Assembly: GCA_051453625.1 (NCBI GenBank)
Contig: JBOZIK010000001.1
Location: forward strand, 91,345,430-91,409,429
Source of the DNA: Welwitschia mirabilis
Lineage: Eukaryota > Gnetophyta > Gnetopsida > Welwitschiales
Direction of reading: 5' to 3'
DNA length: 64,000 nucleotides
Shown: piece by piece, positions 36,096 through 46,060 of the stretch
Layout of the letters: each line of letters begins with the position of its first letter
Position numbering within the stretch: position 1 is the stretch's first letter
Notes under the pieces: model-generated
What the model saw: only the letters and a program-made list of their open reading frames with translations
What the model was told of the DNA's origin: nothing
Databases searched by the model: none
Made by a program: the position numbers and the translations under genes

Positions 36096-36343
36096 NNNNN
36101 NNNNNNNNNNNNNNNNNNNNNNNNNNNNNNNNNNNNNNNNNNNNNNNNNNNNNNNNNNNNNNNNNNNNNNNNNNNNNNNNNNNNNNNNNNNNNNNNNNNN
36201 NNNNNNNNNNNNNNNNNNNNNNNNNNNNNNNNNNNNNNNNNNNNNNNNNNNNNNNNNNNNNNNNNNNNNNNNNNNNNNNNNNNNNNNNNNNNNNNNNNNN
36301 NNNNNNNNNNNNNNNNNNNNNNNNNNNNNNNNNNNNNNNNNNN

Positions 36344-37600
36344 TTATATTGATTAAGGCTTTCTTAATTCTTTTATGTTCTTCTAAAATGACACTAACCA
36401 TTGTTACCTTGAATCCTTAAATTTTGAAAATTTTTACAAAACTAAGTTGGTTATAGATTGAGCTAGAAAGAGTTTACTAAGTATGGTTTATTTTTGTTTC
36501 TCTTTAATTAGATGTTTCCACAACTTAGAATATTTAGGATTTTCTTGCATAATTTTTCAAAATGGTAAATTTATGTTCATATCTTACATTAACACTTTAA
36601 GATGATCATCGAAGATCAGATTATTATTTAATCCATCAAACCAAGGAGTAGTAGGTTTCTTACCCTTATCTTGTAAATAATTTTTCTTGTTAAGCTTATC
36701 ACTTAAAATAGAAGGAAAGGAAAGATTTTCTAATATTTTCATATCCTCTTCATCTTCTTCATTCTTTTAATTTTAGAAAGTTGAAACCTTATGAGTAGGA
36801 AGTGTTATTTCATTTTCACTTCTTGTTATAACCTTACAATTCTTTTTTTAATTTCTTAGGATTAGGTAAAGGTTGTATTACAAGTAAATCTTATGGTTTT
36901 TTATTTGCAAGCATAGTTTGTTAAAGAACATTAACAATATTTTTAATATTTGAGTTTGTATTCTATTGATATTTTCTTAATTTATCAATGGAATTTGTAA
37001 GTGAATCATTTTGATTTTATGAATTTCTTGTTCTTGCTTGATAATTTGAGTTACTTGGTTGGAAGTTTGAATTATTTTTATTTGAAAGTTAGCATTCTCA
37101 AATCTATTTCTAAATGGTTGAAAATTTGGATGATTTACTTGAAAGTTATTCAATTTCTTTTCAAAAGATGAAAGTTAGGTTATCTATTCATCCTAGGTTG
37201 AAATCGATTTTGGTTTTGATTTTGNNNNNNNNNNNNNNNNNNNNNNNNNNNNNNNNNNNNNNNNNACACATCTTCATTAATTTTTGCTTTATAAGTTGGT
37301 AATAAAGGATATTCTTTAGTTACATGATAGTTGTCTTCAAATAAATCACAAGTCTAAACCACACTCTTTTTAGTTGCCAATTTTGCATCTAAAATTATTC
37401 GAGTGTATTTTTTTAATGTTGTACTAAAATCCTTTATTACATTTGTTGGTTCTTTTTTGGTTTTTATTTCCTCCTTTTTTTGTTTAACTTCTTAAAGNNN
37501 NNNNNNNNNNNNNNNNNNNNNNNNNNNNNNNNNNNNNNNNNNNNNNNNNNNNNNNNNNNNNNNNNNNNNNNNNNNNNNNNNNNNNNNNNNNNNNNNNTTG
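36344..37600 (-). pseudogene. Athila gag C-terminal region with decayed zinc knuckle
   Basis: The minus strand near 37270-37370 reads TCDLFEDNYHVTKEYP then LLPTYKAKINED. The spacing is that of the CCHC knuckle (C..C....H....C), but the second Cys is Phe and the last is Tyr, so it could not bind zinc normally. The stretch 36344-37200 holds low-complexity, Asn- and Lys-rich sequence with many stops. 37371-37497 is repeated at 37598-37725 around a 100-N gap. Confidence 0.55.
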
Positions 37601-37739
37601 GTTGCCAATTTTGCATCTAAAATTATTTGAGTGTATTTTTTTAATGTTGTACTAAAGTCCTTTATTACATTTGTTAGTTCTTTTTTGGTTTTTATTTCCT
37701 CCTTTTTTTCTTTAACTTCTTAAAAATATTTTATAATTT

Positions 37740-39199
37740 GGCCTACTATATGATTTTCTTTAAGAATTAGTTTAGATCATGTTTAACTTAATTCACTAGG
37801 TCTTCTAAAAACCTTCATGCATTTTCTAATGTGAGAATCATTATATTTTCATCACATGAAAAATCTACGAGTTATTTGATTTGTCTATTAAGTTCACTAT
37901 AGAAATAGTCTACTAATTCTTCCTAAGTGAATACGTTTATAGGATTAGAATGTATTGCAATGAAAAATTATTCATAAGTGGATGCATAATATTTATTAGG
38001 TTTTAATTAAGAATTTGTTACCTCTTTCTTCCTTTTTTTGATTGTTGCTTCACTCATAAATCTTTTTTTAAAGGCTTCTTGAACTTGATTCCATGTTTTT
38101 AAGCTTTTATGTGAAATAGTTCTTAACCATAATTTTTGTATCTCTTTTAATATGATGAGAAAGATAACTATGTAAGTATGATCACTAATTTATTTTTTAT
38201 TATTTCTAGAAGTAACCACTAATTGTTTGATGTTAGCTATATGTTGAAGGGGATGTTCATTATTTTATCCATTAAAAATAGGATAAGTGTTTAGATTTCT
38301 TAACTTGACATTATCACTAAGAGGTCAGTCGAAAGGATTTTAAACTTTATACTTTTTATTTGCAATTATTTCTTTAAGAGTGAAATTAGTATTTAGATTT
38401 ACAGGGACACTAGAGGTTATGATCATAATAGGGGAATTAGATGAAGCAACTTGTTTCCATTTNNNNNNNNNNNNNNNNNNNNNNNNNNNNNNNNNNNNNN
38501 NNNNNNNNNNNNNNNNNNNNNNNNNNNNNNNNNNNNNNNNNNNNNNNNNNNNNNNNNNNNNNTTCTAATGTGAGAATCATTATATGTTCATCACATGAGA
38601 AATCTACAAGTTATTTGATTTGTCTATTAAGTTCACTATAGAAATAGTCTACTAATTCTTCCTAAGTGAATACGTCTATAGGATTAGAATGTATTGCAAT
38701 GAAAAATCATTCATAAGTGGATGCATAATCTTTATTAGGTTGTTATTAAAAATTTGTTACCTCTTTCTTCCTTTTTTTGATTGTTGCTTCACTCATAAAT
38801 CTTTTTGTAAAGGCTTCTTGAACTTGATTCCATGTTTTTAAGCTTTTATGTAAAATAGTTCTTAACCATAATTTTTGTATCTCTTTTAATGTGATGAGAA
38901 AGATAACCATGTAAGTATGATCACTAATTTATTTTTTATTATTTCTAGAAGTAACCACTAATTGTTTGATGTTAGCTATATTTTGGAGGGGATGTTCATT
39001 ATTTTATCCATTAAAAATAGGATAAATGTTTAGATTTCTTAACTTGACATTATCACTAAGAGGTCAGTCGAAAGGATTTTGAATTTTACACTTTTTATTT
39101 GCAATTATTTCTTTAAGAGTAACATTAGTATTTAGATTTACAGGGTCACTAGAGGTTATGATCATAATAAAGGAATTAGATGAAGCAACTTGTTTCCAT
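37740..39199 (-). pseudogene. Athila gag (capsid) relic
   Basis: The start codon is at 39199 (METS..., parallel to MSTS of the copies at 617 and 1904). The capsid core reads LWLRTISHKSLKTWNQVQEAFKK (given in part), FMSEATIKKRKKEV, YFYSELNRQIK and LVDFSCDENIM, ending LENA.RFLEDLVN. This matches Athila gag: LW.RTLP..S..TW......F...(F/Y)......, YFY.GL...T(R/K).L.D....G. The region 37822-38462 is repeated at 38563-39203 across a 100-N gap, so the true gag is about 740 bp shorter than it appears. Confidence 0.8.
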
Positions 39200-39873
39200 T
39201 TTTATGTATAATTTGATATTACAATAAAATGATTTTATTCTAAACTTTCTTTTTAAAAAATCTCTTTTCAAAAATTAGATTTAAAAATAATAAATGCAAA
39301 AAAATTCATCTTACTCAATTCTTGGAAAGCTTTGCATACTTGGGGTGTACATACCTGGATTAAGTTCATAGTTGATCAAACCTTCTCAGATGCTTTCTTT
39401 GATCAACAGTTGCTCTTTATGATATTTCGTATTTTTACTAGAAATTACCATGTTCTAGCATGCTCATTTCTATTTCTATAAATGTCATCTCTTTGGTTAT
39501 CTAGATGATGTACTTGGATGATAAAAGACATAAAAACCCCGAAAATGAAAAACACAAAAAATATAATCACAAAATAACATAGAATAAAAACTAACAGTGG
39601 TTCTTTATGTCATCTGGACAATAAAGGGGATAACAAAAAAAGTTCTAGTTCTTATGAAAATGATAAACCCTAAGTTTCATAGGTCATTGTTACTGTGCAT
39701 CACCTGAATGACAATAGAATAATACGGCATTATTTTCAAAATGAAAATCAGGAAATGTGGAAATAAAAACCTACATTTCTATTGTAAAGATTTAATGTTA
39801 TTATAGACAAATACCTAAACTTAAAACCGAACTACTTATTTGAGTAATGATAATCCTTAAACTCGAAATAGGC
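39200..39873 (-). other. Athila 5' leader
   Basis: A non-coding leader between gag ATG and PBS. It has three palindrome-type motifs: TTATCTAGATGAT (39498-39510), GTCATCTGGACAAT (39609-39622) and CATCACCTGAATGAC (about 39698-39712). Confidence 0.6.
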
Positions 39874-39893
39874 TTCCTCGGCAATGGCGCCAA
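39874..39893 (-). other. Primer-binding site, tRNA-Asp type
   Basis: The minus strand reads TTGGCGCCATTGCCGAGGAA directly after the LTR end. TGGCGCC(A/G)TTGCC is the Athila-type PBS complementary to the 3' end of tRNA-Asp. It is the best-preserved PBS in the window. Confidence 0.85.
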
Positions 39894-39895
39894 GA

Positions 39896-41138
39896 TGTTA
39901 TGATTGATATTTGTGCAAATGTTACATCCTTAAATAAATTCTGAAAATCACAAAAATATATACACTACATAACACAACATACTAATATAGATGGAAGTAA
40001 CCCAAATGTTGTAATTTCATTGAAGGCACAGACAAGAAGAAAGAGAATTAATTCCAAAAAAATACTTATGCAATCTCTAAGTAGAATAATAATAAAGCAA
40101 AATGACAACACAAATAAACACATCATGCAAGTGAGATGTTAGTTTTATTCTAAATGTAACATCTATTCGATTACCAAATCAACCTGTCACAGAGATCAGC
40201 CCTATATGGGAAGTTTTCACTAGATCAAAATCAATCTAATCTATTAAGTGTGTCAAATAGAATATGAAAACAATGGAAAGTTAATCTAGGAAATAAAATG
40301 CAATGTACCTAAATTGATAATGTCAATCTTAATAAAGGTTACCCTCATAATCTATATCATAAATGAAGCTATCACAGAATCATAAGTAATATAAACCATA
40401 AGGGAAATGCACATAACAAATGATATGAAAAGAAAAATAAAGTTTTAATTAATTCAAACCAACATCTATGTTACAAAGAAGTAGCACAATTAAGGATTTG
40501 GAGCCAAACACTAAGGAAGACATCTCTATGCAACAACAAGAAATGGATCTTCTATCATACAATCTCCTATCACAAGAATTTATGGTGCTAAAGAAGATAA
40601 AGTCAAAGTTGAGAGTGAAGGAGTTATTTATTACAAACATAAACTTTAAATACAGTAAACAATAATAGACATGGTAAAACCCTAATAGCTATACAAGAAG
40701 GCGTAAGACACATGGTGAAATTTTGGTAAAGTTTGGTAAAGCATTATTTTTAAGTGTCATTTTGTTGGGCATTGAGACATTACAAAAGATGATGCCACAT
40801 CATAAAAGATCCACATTAGCTACCAGATTAGTCCAGTAAGTATCCAAGTTAGCATAAGTTTTTTTATCATCCATATAGTCATCCAGACACTAAGGTAGAT
40901 AATGGGTTTTGTAAAAATATTTCTAGTGTCAAATTAGCCTCTTTGATTACAAGATTGCTACTTTAGATAGAAAGTATTATAATTTGCTTTAAATTCTATC
41001 AAATGTAATGAAGATTGCGTGTTTTTATGATATTTCCCTTAGCTCTTCCTTATTATCAAAACTTTGCATAGATCTATTTAATGTCTTGTAAACTACTCAA
41101 AATACTCTATCAAATACATACAATTTAGTAGCATAATA
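39896..41138 (-). mobile_element. Athila 5' LTR (right)
   Basis: Starts TGTTATGATTGATATTTG and ends GCATAATA. It is related to 22478-23570 over its full length and followed directly by chromovirus LTR sequence. A palindromic motif GTCATCCAGACAC lies at 40878-40890. Confidence 0.85.
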
Positions 41139-41635
41139 ATATCATAATTATGTGTGTTAATTTAAGATGCAATAATAAAATAAATAATTAAAATAAACCA
41201 ACATAATGCATCCTAATAATTATAATTATTACAGCAATATTTGGTATGCATTAAAACAAGAAATTATACTAACCATCAAACAATAAATGAAATTGTTATA
41301 AAAGAACTAAAATAATATTTATATAACCAATAATTTAGCCATTAAAATGAGATCATTAAATAAGTTATAAAAGACTATGTAAAAATAATATATTGATTAT
41401 ATGAGTTAGAAGAAAAAAAGCATTTAAAATAATAATTTAAGCATAATAAGTCTTAACTAATAAGGTAAAGAATTTAGTTTCAAATAATAATATTATGTTA
41501 ATAAATTAAAAATAAATAAATAATCTAAAAATTAAATAAAATTAGTATATCCCATGAGATAAAAATTATTTTCAATGAGTTTTTATTTAACTATTTTAAC
41601 TAAACCCTTGGACCTTCGAAAATTTAAATATGATA
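41139..41635 (-). mobile_element. Chromovirus 5' LTR, second part
   Basis: Continues the LTR interrupted at 22477 and aligns with 15545-16035. It ends ATATGATA where the partner ends ACATAACA, followed by the AAGGA duplication. Confidence 0.8.
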
Positions 41636-41640
41636 AAGGA

Positions 41641-41996
41641 AGCATAGAAGTAAAGGATGTTGACATTGAAAGGTTAAAGCTATAATTAATATAGAAAGAA
41701 TAATTAGAATCTAATTATCAATCTCGTTTAAGGACATCAGAGAACCCTTTAACTCAATCTATCTCTAAAGCCAAAAATAGCAAGGCTAAGTTAGCTTCGC
41801 TTAAAGAACAACTTAGTCATACGAACATAAAGGTCTTATCCCTAAATAAGTTAATCCAAATTATCTCTAAAGAAAATAAGGATCTTTAGGACTATATTAA
41901 GAAAAATAAGTAATATATTAAGACTCTTACAATCTTACATCAAACTCTAGACCAAATTTTGAGTAATTGGTTGGAGTTTTATCTTATCTCATTATC
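41641..41996 (+). pseudogene. Plus-strand polyprotein-like frame, right half (coiled coil)
   Basis: The frame resumes exactly where it broke at 13301. It starts SIEVKDVDIERLKL, then SNYQSRLRTSENP, AKLASLKEQLSHTNIKVLSL, NKLIQIISKENKDL and HQTLDQILSNW. Leu, Ile and Val spaced three to four residues apart among Lys, Glu, Gln and Asn suggest a coiled coil. Stops are single and sit at Gln-like codons (TAA, TAG). The family is not recognised. A gag-like protein is possible, since several plant Ty3/Gypsy gags have coiled coils. Confidence 0.5.
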
Positions 41997-44302
41997 TAAT
42001 TAGTTGCATGTGTTTTTAATAGATATTAGTTTATAGCTTAATACTATAAAAGTAATTATTTAAAAGACTAAGTTAATATTAGAAATGCCTCTTTGAGCTT
42101 TTAAAGGAGTCATGGTTAGCATTATCAAGGATCATACTGAAAGGATAATCTCCTTATTCAAGGGGTTAATAAAAAGATAGTTATTTAATCAATCTTAGTA
42201 AATGAGATAATCAAGAATTCTAATTAGTAACTAAAATCATTAAAATATCATCTTAGTCTCTTTACTTCAATTCTGGACATTAAAGCCTTAACCATTAACA
42301 TAAGTTCCCTACCTCCCAAAGATTCATAAGATATAAAGAGCTTACTACCTAGCTATACAAAGCTATTATTTAAGTATAATAGAATTTGGAGAAGTTTCAA
42401 TAAATAACTATTAATAAATTTGAAATAGATGAATTGATTTTTATAAATTAATTATAATAATAATTTTTTATTTATTTTTTAATGAATTGGCTCTTAAACT
42501 ATTAAATATCTATAATCGATTGTATAACTATTAGATAGTTTCATAACTAGTTTTGCCTATTANNNNNNNNNNNNNNNNNNNNNNNNNNNNNNNNNNNNNN
42601 NNNNNNNNNNNNNNNNNNNNNNNNNNNNNNNNNNNNNNNNNNNNNNNNNNNNNNNNNNNNNNTTATAATAATAATTTTTTATTTATTTTTTTACAAATTA
42701 CCTCTTAAACTATTAAATATCTATAATCGATTATATAACTATTAAATAGTTTCATAACTAGTTTTGCCTATTAAGAATATGTGTTGTAATAAGATAGAAG
42801 CAGATTCAAGTACTATTTAAATAAAAAAGGAAAAATCTTTCACTTTTTCAAATAACTTACTTGACAATTTATAAAATTTTTTGGGCATTTGATCTTACTG
42901 GAAAAACTGTCATCGTTGAAGTTTTGTAAGCAATCTGAACAATTAAGCTTTTTAAACTACTACTTATGTAAATCAACTTGTCTTCCATTTTACTTTTCAT
43001 TATCCTTTATTTTATTCATGTGGTAATGGATTTTATTAAGTAAATTAAAAACATTATTTACCATCAGGTTTAGGCTTCAAAATTCATTGAAATCATAGTT
43101 AAATGGATTTTATGTTTTATTAGATTGATTTTCTTTATAAAGATTCTATGATATAATACCAACCCCTCCCCTTCCAAATTATTGCTTTATGTTGAATAAG
43201 TTATTTAAATTATTAAAGTCATTATTTGATAAGGCTTAAATATAATTACCTAAAATCTATTAATCTTAGTCAGTAGTTCTACTAAGTTATTAGAAGAGTT
43301 ATGCATATTTTATGTTCTAACCTATGAGACTAGCATTGTAAACCTTAGAACTATAATCATCATTGATTATGCAGTGCTACAAATAAATTAAGGAAGATTT
43401 TATAAACTAATAGTCTATATCCTAGATATCCTTGTAATATATAGTAACACCCATTAACTACTATTGCATCCAAGATTTGTTTTACAAATTGTAAAAGAAA
43501 ATGGTCTTTATGAGTTATAGTATTAAGTTTTTTGTATTTAATATACCTTTTCATTCTACCTTTAATTGGATTTACTTTTATTGTTTTCATTTTTAAACTA
43601 TAGTAATTTTGGATTTCTTAAGGATATTTTGAGTAGAAATTATCTATTAATTAGTTGAAATTAGATAGATGATACTAGTGTGTAGTAGACCAAGTAATTC
43701 TTTCATTACTACTTCTTTTATATATGTTTTAAGACTTTATTAAGTCCCTATACTAAGTTTAAAATTTTTTTTGTAAATTAATTTTGTGCATACATATAAT
43801 GGAGTTGATTTCTTTTAAATCATAAATAGTCTCTCTTATATTCTTTTATGTTGTTTAAGCATAAAAACTAAGGCTACATAAACAACTACAAGATAGTAAT
43901 TATTAGCTCTTAGAATGAAGATTTGAAAACTTTAAGAAGAGGCTTAAGTTCTACATTTGGAGCACATTCTTCACTAGAAGGAATTTACATTTTCTTTTTT
44001 CTTTTTATTCTTTTTTTAAATGATGCACATAGTAAAAGTTTGAATTTAGCTCTCCATTTTGATGGCTCATAATGCAGGTTCTTATATATGAAAACTACTA
44101 ATTCTTCATGTGTTTCATGTAATGAATAATTTTCAAAGATAAAAAAAGCCTAATAATATCATCTTGATCAATTTACTGTGATCAATTCTTGTAACTCATC
44201 ATCCATATAGTTGGTTTTCATAATGTTGAGAACTTAAAACTTTATGTTCATATTTTCAAAGAAAATTTTTACTACTACATTTATATAGTTTATGAAAGAG
44301 TT
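41997..44302. other. AT-rich DNA with one assembly duplicate
   Basis: 42452-42562 and 42663-42773 are the same sequence around a 100-N gap. No gene or element was recognised. A 76-codon minus-strand frame at 43360-43590 has no known motif. Confidence 0.4.
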
Positions 44303-44307
44303 ATAAG

Positions 44308-44523
44308 TGTGGATTTTAAACCCTAATGCATTATGAAGGCCCACAACTAGGAGAAAGTCCTAGGGGACAAGAATGATGTTCAATGGAATTAGCTCAAAGT
44401 TCTCAATATAGAAATAAAAAATATACAAATGTCATAAGGGAAATTAGGATAAAGAGAGAGAAAATGAAGAGTGGTTATAGCAAACCACTTTAAAATGGGA
44501 AAATATCCAACAAACCCCCACTT
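44308..44523 (-). mobile_element. Copia 3' LTR and polypurine tract
   Basis: The LTR on the minus strand starts TGTTGGATATTTTCCC and ends GGTTTAAAATCCACA. Just upstream on that strand is CAAGTGGGGGTT (44512-44523), the classical Copia PPT. Confidence 0.8.
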
Positions 44524-44614
44524 GATGATAAATCTAAGAATTAGATTGTCATCATATTCAAAGTGCTAGAACATCCCTCTAGCATAGCAATTCATATAAA
44601 ATTTATCACATAAG

Positions 44615-44800
44615 TATGAACTAACCACTACAAAGTGGAATAACTCGGGACAACTTGGGATAACTCAGGACAAAGCGGAATAACTCAAGATAACCTCAAA
44701 ACAATATGGAGTAGCCATGACAAACTAGACTAACTAGGACAATGTGGACTAATGACAACAATAGGGTTACCCATCATAATGTGGACTAACTAAAGCAAGG
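44615..44800. repeat. 20-bp tandem repeat near Copia 3' LTR
   Basis: Roughly nine degenerate units such as GGGATAACTCAGGACAAAGC and GGACTAATGACAACAATAG. The same array occurs at 51385-51570 beside the third LTR, so it belongs to the element. Confidence 0.7.
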
Positions 44801-45289
44801 GACAAATCCTAGAAATTTTCATGTAAAAACAATAAAATGGCATGAAATAGGTCCTATACATCTAATATAGNNNNNNNNNNNNNNNNNNNNNNNNNNNNNN
44901 NNNNNNNNNNNNNNNNNNNNNNNNNNNNNNNNNNNNNNNNNNNNNNNNNNNNNNNNNNNNNNNNNNNNNNAAAGATTAGTATGATATAGTTACCTAATTG
45001 CCATTTTTTAATTTACTATCATGACTAATGTTTTGATTTTAAGTCATTACATTAAGAAAGCTTAGAATATGGATTATTAGAAGGCATCAAAATTAGTTGT
45101 AATTCAAGGTAGATGATAAGTATGCACTTCCTAATGATTTTTTTCTTTACTAATGATTTAAAAAAGCTATATTAATAAGTTTCTTGAGATAACTAAGTAA
45201 TATTGCATGGTTTTAAGATTTGAGATCATTTGGCAGAAGTTCTTTGTATATAATAGTAGAGATGATTTGTATGTCTTAAAGAATAAAGT

Positions 45290-46060
45290 TTGAAATATTA
45301 TTAGATAGAATGACATCATCAATATTCTATGTGTATCATTATCTTTGAATGGGATAATCTCTAAGCCTTAGGATAAGACTCTTAATAAAGTTAAAAATAA
45401 CAGTAACAAAAGAAAACTAAAGAAGTTATCTTATGTAGGTAAATTCTTAGTATGCAAATCTATTATTCTAAGTACTCATGTTTTTAATTCTTCCTATTAA
45501 ATGTTTACCTTTAATCATTATAAAAAAACTTAAATATAGGAAGTTTCATGTGGTTAATTTAAAATGTAAAAAAAGGTTTTAAGAATGTTTATTAAAAATC
45601 TATTTTATTTTAAATAAAAAGTAAGATTGGAACTAAATGATAACTTTCAGTAAACACAACATCAATGTGCTAAATAGATTATAAATTCTTCTCATAGCAT
45701 AGCATCATTTATGATTTGTTGTTTATTATATTAAAAAAGTACAAATCTAGGAATAAGAAGACCTAGAAGGGAATTAATTCTCTGAATTAAACCCTATGCC
45801 CTCACTCAATTACACTAGAACATTTTCATATATTTAAAAGTATTTAATTAACATGAATAATGATTCATAATTATGTTAATTGGAATTCATTAAAAATTAT
45901 TAATCCATTGCTTTAAAAGACTTCACCTCAATGGGTTCTACTTGTAAATATTCCAAAAGACCCCTTAAAACTTAAATTTATAACTTATTGAATGTGAAGA
46001 GATTTACTATCCTTAGTATGTCTAGTTTTTAATAGGATTCTTTTTTTTGTTATTGAACTC
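45290..46060 (-). pseudogene. Copia reverse transcriptase relic
   Basis: The minus strand reads NIDDVILSNNISNFI with the box at 45306-45323. This matches (Y)VDD(I/V/M)(I/L).(T/S)(G/N)N of Ty1/Copia RT followed by the N...I...L helix. Upstream on the strand (45950-46060) EPIEVKSFKAMD resembles the EP..(Y/F)..A start of Copia RT, and MSSITKKRILLKTRH resembles the HPM.TRSK.GI.KP linker. The first residue of YVDD is changed and several stops are present. Integrase was not recognised further right. Confidence 0.6.

Larger units (their letters stand above)
22478..41138 (-). mobile_element. Athila-lineage Ty3/Gypsy element nested in chromovirus LTR
   Basis: The left LTR (22478-23570) is a 3' LTR with a PPT on its right. 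The right LTR (39896-41138) is a 5' LTR with a tRNA-Asp PBS on its left. Flanking duplication is AACAT (22473-22477) and AATAT (41138-41142), the latter overlapping the LTR's last base. The uninterrupted site is visible in the partner LTR near 15550 (CAACATCAT). From right to left the interior gives leader, gag, zinc knuckle, PR, RT, RH, INT and a long 3' region, the usual Athila order. The span of 18.7 kb is inflated by gaps, duplicated overlaps and an extra LTR block at 25566-27494. Confidence 0.85.
13302..41635 (-). mobile_element. Chromovirus-type Ty3/Gypsy element with captured host sequence (nested)
   Basis: LTRs at 13302-16035 and at 20423-22477 plus 41138-41635, the second split by a later Athila insertion. 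Target-site duplication: AAGGC (13297-13301) and AAGGA (41636-41640). A polypurine tract lies right of the left LTR (16036-16050) and an iMet-type PBS left of the right LTR (20407-20419), so the element reads right to left. Removing the nested Athila leaves about 9.7 kb. The 4.4-kb interior retains only a chromodomain-like C-terminus next to the PPT; gag and most of pol are absent. In their place lies a GC-rich segment with SLAC1/SLAH homology. LTRs are about 83-85% identical by eye, so the insertion is old. Confidence 0.8.
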
